DNA of 64,000 nucleotides from Isoetes taiwanensis. Lineage: Eukaryota > Streptophyta > Lycopodiopsida > Isoetales > Isoetaceae. A program made the position numbers and the translations under genes. The stretch spans positions 12,913,426-12,977,425 of the forward strand of contig JAJEKV010000036.1 in assembly GCA_021234155.1 (NCBI GenBank). The letters run 5' to 3'. A model generated the notes under the pieces. That model ran no database searches and had not been told where the DNA came from. It worked only from the letters and a program-made list of their open reading frames with translations. Of the stretch, positions 44,987-56,230 are shown in pieces; position 1 is the stretch's first letter, and every line of letters begins with the position of its first letter.

Positions 44987-47817
44987 ACTTGGGTGGAAAC
45001 ATGCACAAAAGACTGCTTACAAGAACATGCACAAAACTTTAATCTCCAAATAGAGTCATTATATAGGGTAATGGCATTTTCTTCTATGTCAATTCCATAA
45101 CTATCTATACAAGATTTCCAAACTAGCCACCTTGAGAACCTGAACCATCAAATGCAATCCAGGCAAACTTAACCTCAGCTTATATCTTATTTTAACTGCA
45201 TTCTTGTTACTTTGAACTCAATTATAATCTGTCTCAAATTGACTCAGCAACAATAGGCGAGGATATATTAACACCTCATACTCAAAGATCCAGAAGCATC
45301 AACTCACTACTAGCAAGCCACTTAATATCTCCTTAATGTAGAACTTAAAATTTGGTAAACGAGACCTGTAAGAGAAAACAGAAGCTGGTAAAAATGCCTC
45401 CATGGTCTTGAATTTCCCAAACGCAGTAAACACATGGCAATTAATCTGTTATGTTGCATAGGGTCCAGGTATGGTTTTTCTTACTAAATTGCTTACTCAG
45501 TAGCACTATAGAATTTCCCACTATGTGATCTTTGTAAATTTCAGTAATTAGGCATGGCTAGATAATGCACTTAGGACAACAAAGATCATGCAACAACAGG
45601 GATGTCCTATGCTAAACAGAAGCTGGTAAAAATGCTTCCATGGGCCTGGATTTCCCAAACACAGTATATACGTGGCCTGTTCATGACAATGCGGGCCTAC
45701 TGGTGGGTTTGACTGTATTAGAGGAAGGATATAACCAAGATGTTCTCTTTGAGAGGCAGCATATCTCCAATATACGGTAAGTCCCTTGCACAATTTATTC
45801 AAAGTACTTCTAACTAGAGGGGAGACTATCTGGTTGTCTTTGTAAAGTTGCGCATATGAGAAACACAAATAATGTATGCGAGTTTGGTCATTAGGGTTCC
45901 AGAACTGTAGTTATGCTTTTTGTTGCTCTGATACAACTATGAAATCCATGCAATGGCTTATATGCAACAATCTCTATGCCTCATCTGAACGATTTGCCGA
46001 GGAAAGCAGTTAATTCGAGTGCCATGGTTGTCTCTTATCCTAATCTGCCTCTTTTAGGGCACAAGTTTACATTTGTGAATAAAATTGAGCTTTGTGTACA
46101 CAATAGGGAATATGATATGGGCTTCATAGTTTAGCATATACAAAAGATGAATAGAAACAATCTTTTTATATATTAGCTTTCTTGCAATTTTGTAAGCGGC
46201 CATGAAAAATTTGGACCATGAAAACTTGAACATTATGGTTCTGATTGCATCCCATAATTCTCAGCTATGCTGTTGTTTGCAGGTGGAATGGGCTTGCTGT
46301 GCTAAAATGGTCACGTCTCTATATGTTTTTTTTGTTACTGAAAACTTTGAACATCTTCTGGTCGTTGGAACTTTAGAAATAGTAAAAATGCATAAGAATG
46401 CATGCAGGTGTCTTTGCATGCAGGTGCAAAGGTTTTTCTCTTGAAAACCTTTCGAGGCAGGGGTTTTTTAATCCTAGTAGTAATGATTGTACTAGCCCAT
46501 TGTATGGGTCCCATGACCTATTGGTCTCCGTGGACGTTAAAAAATCTATTCTATTCTATTCTATTCTTGCATATTTAAAGGTTTTAAAATTAAATTAATG
46601 GTTAGGAGATCGTTAATCAAGCTATGATTTTTGCCATGATGATATGAGAACACATACGTGTTGGATGTAGTTCATGCATTGACATATTGACCATCCAGTA
46701 AACTATGGAATAAACTATGGAATGGAGAAGGCTTTGCAAAGTATTTAGAATAAGACGTGAAATCAACCAAATAACAACTGCCATTAAAAGGCTGGTTTCA
46801 CATGATGTTCTTTATATATACTAAAGAAAAGAATTGTCATGAGGAACACAACATTTACCCCACTCTTGACGTACAAGCATATGAGGTGCCCACCTAAGGT
46901 GCGCAATCCTCCTATATTATAAAACCGTGATAAAACTGTGATGCATGTATGTTCGCGTGATCAACAGCCGAGATTTTGCGAATATCCCTCCGCCTTGATC
47001 GATGGCCTAGATTGTCCCTATTTTCCTCCGCTCTCATGGATAGCCTAGATTGCACCACATTGCATGCAAAGAGCAGGCAAGATGTGATGTGGACTTCCAA
47101 ATGTCTATAACCAAGCGACGTGTCCACAAGAAACGATGGGCAAAAAATAAAATGAAGCTGGTCGAATGGTCCCGATGGAATGAACATGCCTTCAAAGGAA
47201 ACATGGCTATGGCGAGATTCATACGACTTCTAAAAACTACTGCATAGAAGAAATACAAATGTTTATTCCCTTTGTGCATCATAAGGACTGCTAGAAATTT
47301 TTTGGCTGCCGATTTTTACATGTATGATCCTCTTCTTTCTGCACACGGCTTTCCTTCTGGGTTAGAAGGAGAAAAATTGGCTCGAAAAGGTAAAGGCATA
47401 TTTTGTATTTTTTTTCCCTCCCTTATGGTGAAATTTATGTTCTTCTAAGGGCTTCTGGCGGGGTCTTGAATTTGTGTATATGATGCTAATAGATCTTTGT
47501 GATCGGAGAAATATAGGAGAAAAATTGTTTTCTGTTACAAGCCCGTGATATTTATGTTTCAGGTATTCATTGAAAGAAACAAATGGCCTTTTGATGTTGA
47601 AAATGAGACTGGTTGCAAGATTATGCATTGTAGAGATTCTTAGGAGCTTGGGTAATGTGCTTCAATCTGTCAAAGGCGAAATGACTTCTAACGATCTTGT
47701 TATGCTTTAGAACTCAGAGCAAGAGGCATTCTCAGCAGGTTGTTGGGAATACAATACTCTAATATGCTATAAAACTCCTTAGAAAAAATACGTGTTATGC
47801 ATTATCTTTCAGATATT
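44987..47817. other. Long spacer with small repeats, no recognised gene
   Basis: A 65-bp direct repeat beginning AACAGAAGCTGGTAAAAATG occurs at 45377 and 45617. A (TATTC)n microsatellite lies at 46540. At 46880 GTGCCCACCTAAGGTGCGCA resembles the hairpin end at 49595. The short plus and minus frames around 46912-47282 lie over each other and have no family signature. Confidence 0.4.
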
Positions 47818-49215
47818 TAATTTAATTTAATTTAATTTAATTGATCAAGCCATTTTAGGCCCCCGGGCCTCTATGGCAAACAGATACATACATAATATAA
47901 TCATGGAATATATATAGGCACTCAATCCGAAGCGCCTGAGATATCAAAATCTTCCATGAGGTTAAACAAGCTTATAATATCTGTACGCTCCATCCAAACA
48001 TCCCTAAGATATGTACTCAATTTATGGGCTGGCATATCTAATAGTTCTCTTAGAGTCTGACCCTGTATGCCATATCTATCTCTGATGTTCTCGTATGCTG
48101 AACATTCCAAAAAAACATGTTTCTCTGTTTCAATTTCAAGGTCTAGACATCCTAAACAAAATCTCTCATTACGAGGTGTACCGTTCCACCTACTTGTTTC
48201 AATGTGTAAGTGGTGTGACGATAACCTCAATTGAGAAATCAATATGCGGTTCTTTCTACTGATATTGGAAAGCAAATAATCTTGTTCTTCATATGTGTCC
48301 AAATGATTGATGTCATCAAGATAAAACCTTTTCTTAACATCCTTGTCAGGTTCGAGCCTCCACATTTCCTTTACCACATATGCTTTAACCTCCATATAAA
48401 CTTCCTTATATTTATGTGACGTCGGCCAATTGTCTTGTCCAAGCCATTTAGCACACCATTTTTTCACTTCACAATACCAACCTTTTTCCTTAGATTGTTC
48501 AAGGGCTAGGCGAGGAAATCTTTCCTCATCCATTGCCATAACCCTGTTAACATATGCTATCGTTCTGCACAATGCTTCAGCCTCTAAGGGCAGCATACCT
48601 GTCTTCGCTAACATCATGCAATATGGTGTTTGTGGCTTTGCACCAAGCTCACTCAATAAGAAACGTTTCTGCACATTTTCAATAGCATTCCAGCATTTTC
48701 GGGATAATCCAGGCCCCCAAACTGGGCTACCATACAAGATGATTGGTTTCACTTGAACTCCAAAAAGCAATCTTTTTAATTTCCAATGTTCAAAATTATT
48801 GAGCCTGCATTGATGTATCATACTATAAAAGGCCCGCAATCCTCCTGACGCACGTTTTTGGGCAGCCCTTGTCCTCATATCAATTCCAAGATATTTGTAT
48901 TCTGTTAACTTTTGTAAGGGGATACCACCCACTGTAAATGTAGTGCAATCCTTGCCATCAAACACTATGATTTTCGACTTGTTTACATTAATCTGCATTT
49001 GCTTCAATGTGCAAAAGGACTCAAGCACGTCTAGGTGTCTCTGTAGCCCGCCTGCATCCCTAGATATCAACACTATATCATCTGCAAACATTAGCAATTG
49101 CAGTACATACTTGCCAAGCCTTGCTCCCAAGCCACCTAATCTCGTCATCCAACATTCAAGTTCATCAATGAGTAGCCCAAAAAGAGTAGGAGAGCAGGGG
49201 CAGGCTGATAGGCAT
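47818..49215 (-). mobile_element. 5'-truncated LINE with reverse-transcriptase end
   Basis: The minus-strand frame 49148-47922 (408 codons, open) begins within the reverse transcriptase just before YVLQLLMFADDIVLISRD, which contains the FADD active site. It continues through the thumb (GGIPLQKLTEYKYLGIDMRT, QVKPIILYGSPVWGPGLS) to a C-terminal Cys-rich region (RFCLGCLDLEIETEKHVFLE). Upstream residues CSPTLFGLLIDELE are still readable to about 49215. The 3' end is a run of TTAAA units (47818-47842), as in LINE tails. It is a typical 5' truncation product of target-primed reverse transcription. Confidence 0.85.
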
Positions 49216-49594
49216 GTACTATGTTGCAGAGATTCTTAGGAAGTAGAAGTATAGGTTCACGAGGACATGTCTACCTCCAACAAAAAATCATGAGGAGTCT
49301 CCAGAACCAGCAGAGCCAAAGAAGCATTATGTATCCAAATCCACATTCTCTTTGTCCGCGATTCAGCATGACATAGAAAGCTGAGTCTTTGGATGAATGC
49401 TTCATAGCCGCCCCTGTTCTTGGAAAAGCAAATGCAGAAGATCAAATATTCAAGCATTTTTGTAGCAAATCTTTGCTTTCTTTGTAGTTTATGCCTATGG
49501 TCAACTGTATGTTGCTCTACTGTATGTATATAAAGAAGCATTATGTTAGAATACAACCAAAGAGCAAAACTCTTCATATACAATCACATGGAAT

Positions 49595-49621
49595 GCCCAC
49601 CGAAGGTGGGCATTTTTCTAG
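49595..49621 (+). repeat. Possible Helitron 3' terminus
   Basis: The perfect stem-loop GCCCACCGAAGGTGGGC is followed by six bases, ATTTTT, then CTAG and T. This is the layout of a Helitron 3' end (hairpin, then CTRR, inserted before T). A diverged relative lies at 46880. The 5' TC end and any RepHel gene were not found. Confidence 0.35.
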
Positions 49622-50034
49622 TATCTCCTTAATGTAGAAATAACTCACCTGATTTGATAAGGGAAGCTCACATTCATACATAATTATATTCTTCTTTGAT
49701 ATTCTTTCGCACTGTATTTCAAACTACATTTACCAATAGGGTATACCATTTGATCATCTACCAATTGTAGAGAAAATAAGCAAATGTAAAAACCATACCT
49801 TCACATCATCCAGCCTCATTGTTCATGCTCCACATGAAGACGTTTCTATTAGCGTCCTTCATGTTTTGTACAAGATTGAACTAAGATTAGTTCCTTGATC
49901 ACATATATCCCACCAGAGTTATTTACCACAGAAAATATAATTAAAGGAATCAATACTAGGATATCATGTCATTACATTTCCATACTTGACAGATCCATCA
50001 CTGTAGCTAATGTGTTCTTGATACTCATGTTTAT
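49622..50034. other. Spacer, no recognised gene
   Basis: AT-rich, with no frame or repeat that I can support. Confidence 0.35.
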
Positions 50035-51060
50035 ATGGCATCTGCTTTATTAACCCCTAAGATGGTGGAGATTGTTTGTATTATCAAGAACTTCATTTGG
50101 GGTGGAAATGAGGAAGGAGTTGTAGTCAAGGTTGCTTGGCCGAAGTGCATTAAACCTAAGGCATCTGGCGGTCTTGAAATGTTGGATTTTCACGTCCAAA
50201 ATAAGGCAATGATATCGAAGTTTATTTGACAGAGCCCATTCTTCCTTGGGCTTTGCTTTATCCTCTGCACCCATATCCTAATGCCTTGCATAACTTGTTG
50301 CTTGGGACACTGTCCGAGACATGTCATCAGTTGTTTACTTCATGTTGGTGGGTTCCTCTGCAAGACACTCTAGAGAATGTGTCTCAAGTGTTGTTGTTCA
50401 TCCTAAGATACAACGGTGGTGGATAGTAGCTTGGTATGAATTTTGCCATATCCTATCATGGGAAAAATTAAGAACAAAATTCTTATTGTATAGATTGGAT
50501 AGAACAATTTGGACTCATATCGTTGAATTGTTGTCACAAGATTCCGGTCCGCATGAAGGATGCCATCAGGTATCAAGCCAGAGTGCTTTTTCTCTTCTGT
50601 TTATAACTTGCTTCAGTATGATGAAATCTTGCCTCCGTCTAGTAGATGGCATCTTCAGGTTCCTCGGCCACAGTGGAAACGTGTTTGGACATGGGTGTGG
50701 GATAAGTTGCTTCATTCAAAGTGGCAGTTGTGTTGTGCCAAGTAATCCAAAGATGTCAGAGTCAATAGTCTGGTCCATAAAATTGATCATCTGATTCCAG
50801 AGCTCTATTCGTTATGTAAGCCAAGGGTTGAGAGTATTGAGCGTTAGTTCTTCTTGTATGAGCAGCTTCAACTGGCATGGTCTTAGTTGTTGACCCTGTT
50901 TGGCACTCCTATGTCTAGCCATCAATTTTTTCTTACTATTTACCTTGATGCAATGCGCAAACGAACTTTCCATCTTCTATCGAGTTGGCTATTGTGATCA
51001 ATCTGGAATGGAAGGAGTGTATTTTTAAGGGCATGAATACTATAGATGAGATTTTTCTTT
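50035..51060 (+). pseudogene. LINE ORF2 C-terminal remnant
   Basis: IKNFIWGGNEEGVVVKVAWP with CIKPKASGGLEMLD matches the end of plant LINE reverse transcriptases (compare NFVWGGDDEGAVVKVAW at 55600). Further pieces follow in shifting frames, including VPRPQWKRVWTWVWDKLLHS in the 50560-50745 frame, and FHLLSSWLL near 50970. This is the zinc-knuckle-like tail region. Many frameshifts. Confidence 0.7.
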
Positions 51061-52540
51061 GGTGAACGTTTAATTAATATTGTTATGGCTTATAATTGTT
51101 CTTCTCTTGATTAAGAGAAGAAGGTACTGATTTAGAAAGTTTACCTTCAGATTCATTCCTATGCATAGGCATGTCATTGTGCTTAGTTGGATCATTTTGT
51201 CTATTAGGGTTATAGTCTTGTCTGTGCATGATGAACAAAGTTTGTCGTCCTTCAAAAAAACAAAAACAAAATGCTTAATGTTGTATTGTAATGATTGTAC
51301 AAGATAATGAATGGGCATGAGCATGGATTACTTGAATTTTTGAGCTTTAAAAAAAAAAAAAATTGGTATTGTTCATATCATTTTCTTATGTTCAATGTTC
51401 AATATGAGAAGATGGTTGTGTGATTTGACAAGTTTATGTGTTCGTTTTAATGATAAGTGGAATGAATAGTCTTTTTGATAATCTTTATTAGAGTGTGTAT
51501 AGATAGTTTGTTATGTGCTTGAAGATTGATTGGCCATCTAGCAGAATGGTCAGTCTGAAAACATATTGCCTTTCATATAGCTAGTGCGTGGACATTATTG
51601 ATTCAAAACCATGTATACTACAGGTTGACAACTATGAAGCACACTCATAAATGAACTGTGAAAGATGCAAATGTGTGTTGAGGATAATTTTTTCCTCTTA
51701 CAATAGAAAATATGGATGATTTCTCCCTATGGAGGTTGCCTCTTTGTATTTATATCCTATTCAAACTTGTTTAGGAATGTGCTTACCTGCTATAATGTTT
51801 CCGCAATCAAAAAGAGTATTTTTGTAACATATGATTTTGGAAGATTTATTGTGGTATTCGTATTGAAATACATATAAAGATGATGCTGGCACCTGGGTCA
51901 TGTTTAGAAACCAACATGGAATTCTTTTGGCAAAGGTGCAGGGGTTTTTTTTCAACAATGTAATGCTGTTTTGTACGTCAAAATCCGTACGTTTAAAAAA
52001 CGTTTTTTAAGATTTTTTGAAGATTTTTAAAATTTTTGAAAAAAATCTTTAAAAATATATTTCATATAAAATACGTTAAAAATCTTTAAAATCTTTAAAT
52101 TCCTTAAAAATCCTTAAAAATCTTAAAAACTCCTTAAAAATCTTAAGAAATCCTTAAAAATCCTTAGATTTTTATCCAAATATATGATTTTCTTGAACTT
52201 ATTTATCTTTGTATATAAAATTCTTATACTTCTTAACCTCTATAATAATGTTTTTCTGAATTTTCTTAAGAGTTGTATGGCAAAACAACTATGATATCTT
52301 TGTACTTGAACTTAATAGTTTTTTATAGTAGCATAAGCTTCTGATTTACTTGTTGGCATGCTACGTCTTATAACTTGTAGCAAAAATGTGCATTTTAATA
52401 GTAGCAAATATATCCAATAAAGCAGTGCAAAGAATGTGCAATTTTTTTGTTTTTTATTTTTTAGCCTTACCAAATCATAAAAATCCTTTAAAAAACGTGA
52501 GGATTTTTATAGAAGTACTTTAAAAAAAAAAAAACGGGTT
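51061..52540. other. AT-rich spacer with TCCTTAAAAA repeats
   Basis: 52000-52175 repeats TCCTTAAAAATCTTAAAAA-like units, and a similar run is near 52480. No gene is supported. Confidence 0.45.
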
Positions 52541-52763
52541 TTTTAACAACATTGCAACAATGGGATAGAGTCGCACGTGGGGGATGCCTGAGTTGTCGAT
52601 CAGTGCAGCCAATTCTAAATCTGGTTGTTTCAGATGTCGCAACGACTGCTTCAGGTGTCGCCAAGCAATTCGACCGATGTACTATCTCTGGGTATTGTTT
52701 GGTATTTCAGGGTCAGCGAAGCAAGAAGAGACGAGCGACCTGCATAGTGTTCCCACGTAACAG

Positions 52764-54150
52764 GTGATCGATTTGCATATCCTTGTTTGTTTTTTGTGTT
52801 TGTGTCTTCATCATGTCACAACCAGAAAGGGCAGGACTGCTGCTGCCCATGGGCCCATCCCTTGTTCGATGCCAATGGAATCAGGTTCTGTACAGACTGA
52901 GAACTCTGCGATGCCCACTTCTGCCATGCCTAACCTTGCACAGAGCTGGGATGCAATAGATGTCTCCATCACATTGGCCTTGTCTGGTCAAGACATCTTT
53001 CTTCCTTTTACGATAGGAGATGCGTTGGTGGCACAGTTGCCCTAGAGAGAGGGTCTTTTGTCGATCACCTCCATGTGCAGGCCGTGCTTAGAGCCCGCTA
53101 CAAGAGTCCTAAGACCCTGAACGATGCTATCAAAAGGGACTTTAATTGGCCCTCTAAGCCAGTCGGCGTTATCTTAGTCTACAAGGTCCTCAAGAATAAC
53201 AGGTTGCACTGCTTCGAGGGCATGCTGGGATACTGTATGAAAGACGTAGGCAAGGTACATTACTCCTGCCACCAGCACTGAATCGATGATTAAGAAGGGA
53301 AAAGATTTGTATGTAAGATGGAGTGCTGGGGACACAAAGGGCCTGTGTGTGTTGGATAACAGAAACCGTCTGAACAAGGCAGCGCACTTTGTTTTTTACC
53401 ATGGTGGTCGTAGGTTGACCCCTAGTTTGATGTTCACAATTTGCAGGATGCTGTGAAGCAGGGAATAAATTACTAATCGTATATTTCTTATTAGCCAGAA
53501 TGACTTTAGCTAAACTTGCTCGATATTAATCCCAAAACTTTCTGTGGTTTAGCTAAACTCTATACATTTTTTCTCTCATACTTTCTAGCGTTTAGCTAAA
53601 CTAACCCAAACATCATCCCAAAAATTTCTATGGTGTGGCCAACAGAAAATATTAAACCAAGTTACTATACTTTTTTTTCAATATATTTCACATATTTTAG
53701 TCATTTTCTTTGTGAAAACATTCTAAAATAATGCTAACTAGTAAAGTCTAGGACTCAAATTAATTCATAATGCTAGAAACTAAACTAATAGTAATATATT
53801 TCATATAAACTAGAATGATGTTAGCTAAACTAGCCCGAAATTCATTCTAAAAGTTTCTATGGCTTAGCTAAACACTACAAAATTTCACGCTCTTACTTTC
53901 TAGCGTTTGGCTAAAGAGCTCCAGGGTTGGTGCAGTCCCGAAAAAAGTTAAGCTAAAATTATTATTTTTTTCTCAATTTTTTCCATTTACTTTAGCCAAT
54001 TTTTTTTGAAAATATGCTAAAAAATCGCCAAATAGCTAAGTTTAGCCCTTAAATTATTCCATGCTGTGAAGTGGGATATATACTTTGAGCAGCAGTTGGA
54101 TCATTCCATCCAACACTGCCCATGTGAACGAGCATAGAGTCCGTGCTGCT
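52764..54150 (+). pseudogene. HUH-type Rep-like endonuclease remnant
   Basis: Three ordered motifs fit the HUH endonuclease fold: SITLAL (about 52970), HLHVQ at 53066-53080 and GYCMKD at 53228-53245. The last provides Y-x-x-K, the nucleophile tyrosine and lysine of single-tyrosine Rep proteins. Between them lie LRARYKSPKTLNDAIKRDF and RLHCFEGML. After a frameshift near 53265 the frame continues with IKKGKDLYVRWSAGDTKG and AHFVFYHGGRRLTPSLMF. It is interrupted by a MITE (53462-54060), then resumes briefly (SGIYTLSSSWIIPSNTAH). Single-tyrosine HUH Reps occur in rolling-circle replicons and in Replitron-type transposons of green plants. Frame changes occur near 53045 and 53265. The family assignment is by motif only. 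Confidence 0.5.
53462..54060. mobile_element. 600-bp MITE inserted in the Rep-like gene
   Basis: The ends GGAATAAATTA and TAAATTATTCC are near-inverse. ATGCTGTGAAG flanks both sides (53448-53458 and 54061-54071). An 11-bp duplication is in the MULE range. Inside, a roughly 125-bp block containing TTAGCTAAAC and CTTTCTAGCGTTTAGCTAAA occurs twice (53500-53620 and 53815-53925). Confidence 0.6.
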
Positions 54151-54189
54151 TGAAGGCTTCTGTTGAATCCCGCTCACTGTATGCCATCT

Positions 54190-54920
54190 GATGTTAGAAC
54201 TATTCTCTTTGGTTTATCTGCAGGTTATGTGCTTGTTGAACGGAATGGGCCTAGTCGCCGCCGATATTGGGATGATTATGTGCCATCTGATGAGATGGAT
54301 TGTAGTTTTTAAGATATTCATGATCCATCGTTTAGCACTAGTCTTGAAATTCCTGATCATGGTGTGGATTACATCCCCATCCATACTGGGGATCATACCA
54401 TGGCAGTTGGCTGAGTTATTGTGTGTGTTATTACATGTACAGCTTCAGTTTTGTCTATGTTTTACTTTCTTTCAGCATGTGTTTGTGTGGTGACAGTTTG
54501 TTGCAGGGTAAAAATGGAGACCGATGGGAATTCTGCTGGGGAGACGGGCCATCCCATCGTGAGCTTGGATCCCTCTTTGATAAGCTCTAGGATTTACGAT
54601 TCTTATTCTGATTCTCAGGTCTATCCTCCTGAGGGAGAGCAGTTGTTCACTGCAGAGGAATTTATAACGAGTATTATCCACGTAGAAATGGAGGCCCATC
54701 GAATAGCTGCTTCCTTTAGGATCCTGAGGAGGCAGTTGACTAGTTTTTATGTGGCCATCGATTCAGTGATCTCTATGTTGCCTGGGAGCAGTTTGGTGCT
54801 CCATTATCTGAGTTACATGCTTTGAGATCTCAGATCAGCCTCGCTAGGGGTTTGTTGATGCAGGAAATCCGGCAGCTTGATGCCGTGATCAGGCAGGCTA
54901 CATCTGGAGAGCCCATGAAT
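54190..54920 (+). pseudogene. Downstream exons, probably of the Rep-like gene
   Basis: After a good acceptor (TTTATCTGCAG) a frame reads YVLVERNGPSRRRYWDDYVP and DHGVDYIPIHTGDHTMAVG, with one stop. After a second acceptor at about 54507 (TTTGTTGCAG) comes METDGNSAGETGHPIVSLDP, continuing with EEFITSIIHVEMEAHRIAAS. A shift near 54780 leads to LHALRSQISLARGLLMQEIR, ending at 54920. No known domain. The assignment to the same gene rests on order and orientation only. Confidence 0.4.
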
Positions 54921-55145
54921 TAGGCCTTTTTGTTGTTGATCTTATTTATAATGTCCTTGTTTGTGCAGTTTCATGTGCGTGGTGCGCATGCCACATGTAC
55001 ATTTCCTAAGCTTATGAACATGTGATGTTTTGTCCTTTGATGTTGTGTGTTGTACATGCTTTGTTTATTGCACTTCGTTACTAACATCTGCAGACTTTCA
55101 GAGGGCTTTGGCCCCTGGGCATAAGGGAAACCCCCTATGCCTGGA

Positions 55146-55187
55146 TGAGCATTGGCATTGCGTTGGGGTTCAATTTCTCAAGCTCAC
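55146..55187 (+). repeat. tRNA-like SINE head, copy 1
   Basis: GATGAGCATTGGCATT, then the B-box-like GGTTCAATTTC (55168-55178) and AAGCTCAC. It parallels the copy at 55327. Confidence 0.4.
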
Positions 55188-55326
55188 TAACAGATTGTCT
55201 TTGTTGGCTTGCAGCCATTCAAGGGAACTATGCATACGATCATCAAATGCATGCCATTGACAAAGCTGTCAATGACATGTGTTGGATGGCTCCTATGCAT
55301 GATCTCTACGTATCGTCCAGGTAAGC

Positions 55327-55370
55327 GATGGGCTTTGGATTCATCTGGGGTTCGATTCCCCAGGCTCATG
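55327..55370 (+). repeat. tRNA-like SINE head, copy 2
   Basis: GATGGGCTTTGGATTCAT, then a perfect B box GGTTCGATTCC (55349-55359) and AGGCTCATG. The T arm CTGGGG / CCCCAG can form. There is no convincing acceptor stem or A box. Confidence 0.45.
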
Positions 55371-55492
55371 TGATTGTCTAATGTTCTTCGTGTTGTTGAG
55401 TCATGGAGTGTTGTTATGCAGTAGTCTCTCCTGTTGCTTTCATACTATACTGTACAAAAGTCAGAATACTGTTTTATCCAATAATGCCCCCT

Positions 55493-56230
55493 TTAAAGTC
55501 GGGTCAACAAGGTGCAGTTTGACCTGAGAAAGACTTTTTTTTTGAAGAACTGTGTCATCAATATATTAAACTCCCGGGGACGGAGACACTTCCACCAAGC
55601 CACTTTAACAACCGCCCCTTCATCATCCCCGCCCCACACAAAATTTCGAACAATCTTATCCAAAGCCTGTATCTTACCCTCAGGAGCTAACATCGCAGAT
55701 GCTGTATACACATGAGTGCTACAAAGTACTGACTTGGCAACAGTGATCCTACCTGCCATGGATAACTTGCTACCCTTCCACCAATTGAGGTGTTTCTGCA
55801 ACCCCTGCAAAATCTCGTCCCACACCCTCCCCAGGGAAACATCCCCTCCAAAGGGAATACCCAACAGCTTAGTACACACATTACCTGGAAGCACCTTCCA
55901 AGGGAATAGAGCCAAACAAGGGGAAGGCGGAGTCAGCTGAGCCCATAATGCGGAGCACTTACCCCAATTAAGAAGAATGCCCGAGGCCAAGGAGAAAGTA
56001 TCCAGTAGACCCTTCACATTCCGCAGATTCCTCTCTCCTGCCACCAAGAAGAGGAAAGTGTCATCGGCGAACTGGTTAATAATCTGCCAGGGCGAACCCT
56101 CTGCCTTTTTCTCCTTAGGGGTGCCCTTTGGCGCCATTTTTGTTTACGATTGTGGCAGAGGCCCTGTCTCAGTTGTTTTTGGCTGCAGTGGAGGAGGGGG
56201 TGGTGGATGGGCTTCGGATGCAGGATGGTA
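55493..56230 (-). pseudogene. LINE reverse-transcriptase remnant
   Basis: A minus-strand frame, 214 codons, contains INQFADDTFLFLVAGERNLR with the FADD active site. GILLNWGKCSALW, LGIPFGGDVSLGRVWDEIL, SKLSMAGRITVAKSVLCST and RNFVWGGDDEGAVVKVAWW follow. This is the palm-to-thumb part of a plant LINE reverse transcriptase. Both ends are missing. Upstream pieces in shifted frames reach about 56230. Confidence 0.85.

Noticed and set aside
47630-49240. Long target duplication of the LINE (AGAGATTCTTAGGA on both sides)
   Set aside because: The 14-base match is about 190 bases away from the LINE tail, so it does not flank the element directly.
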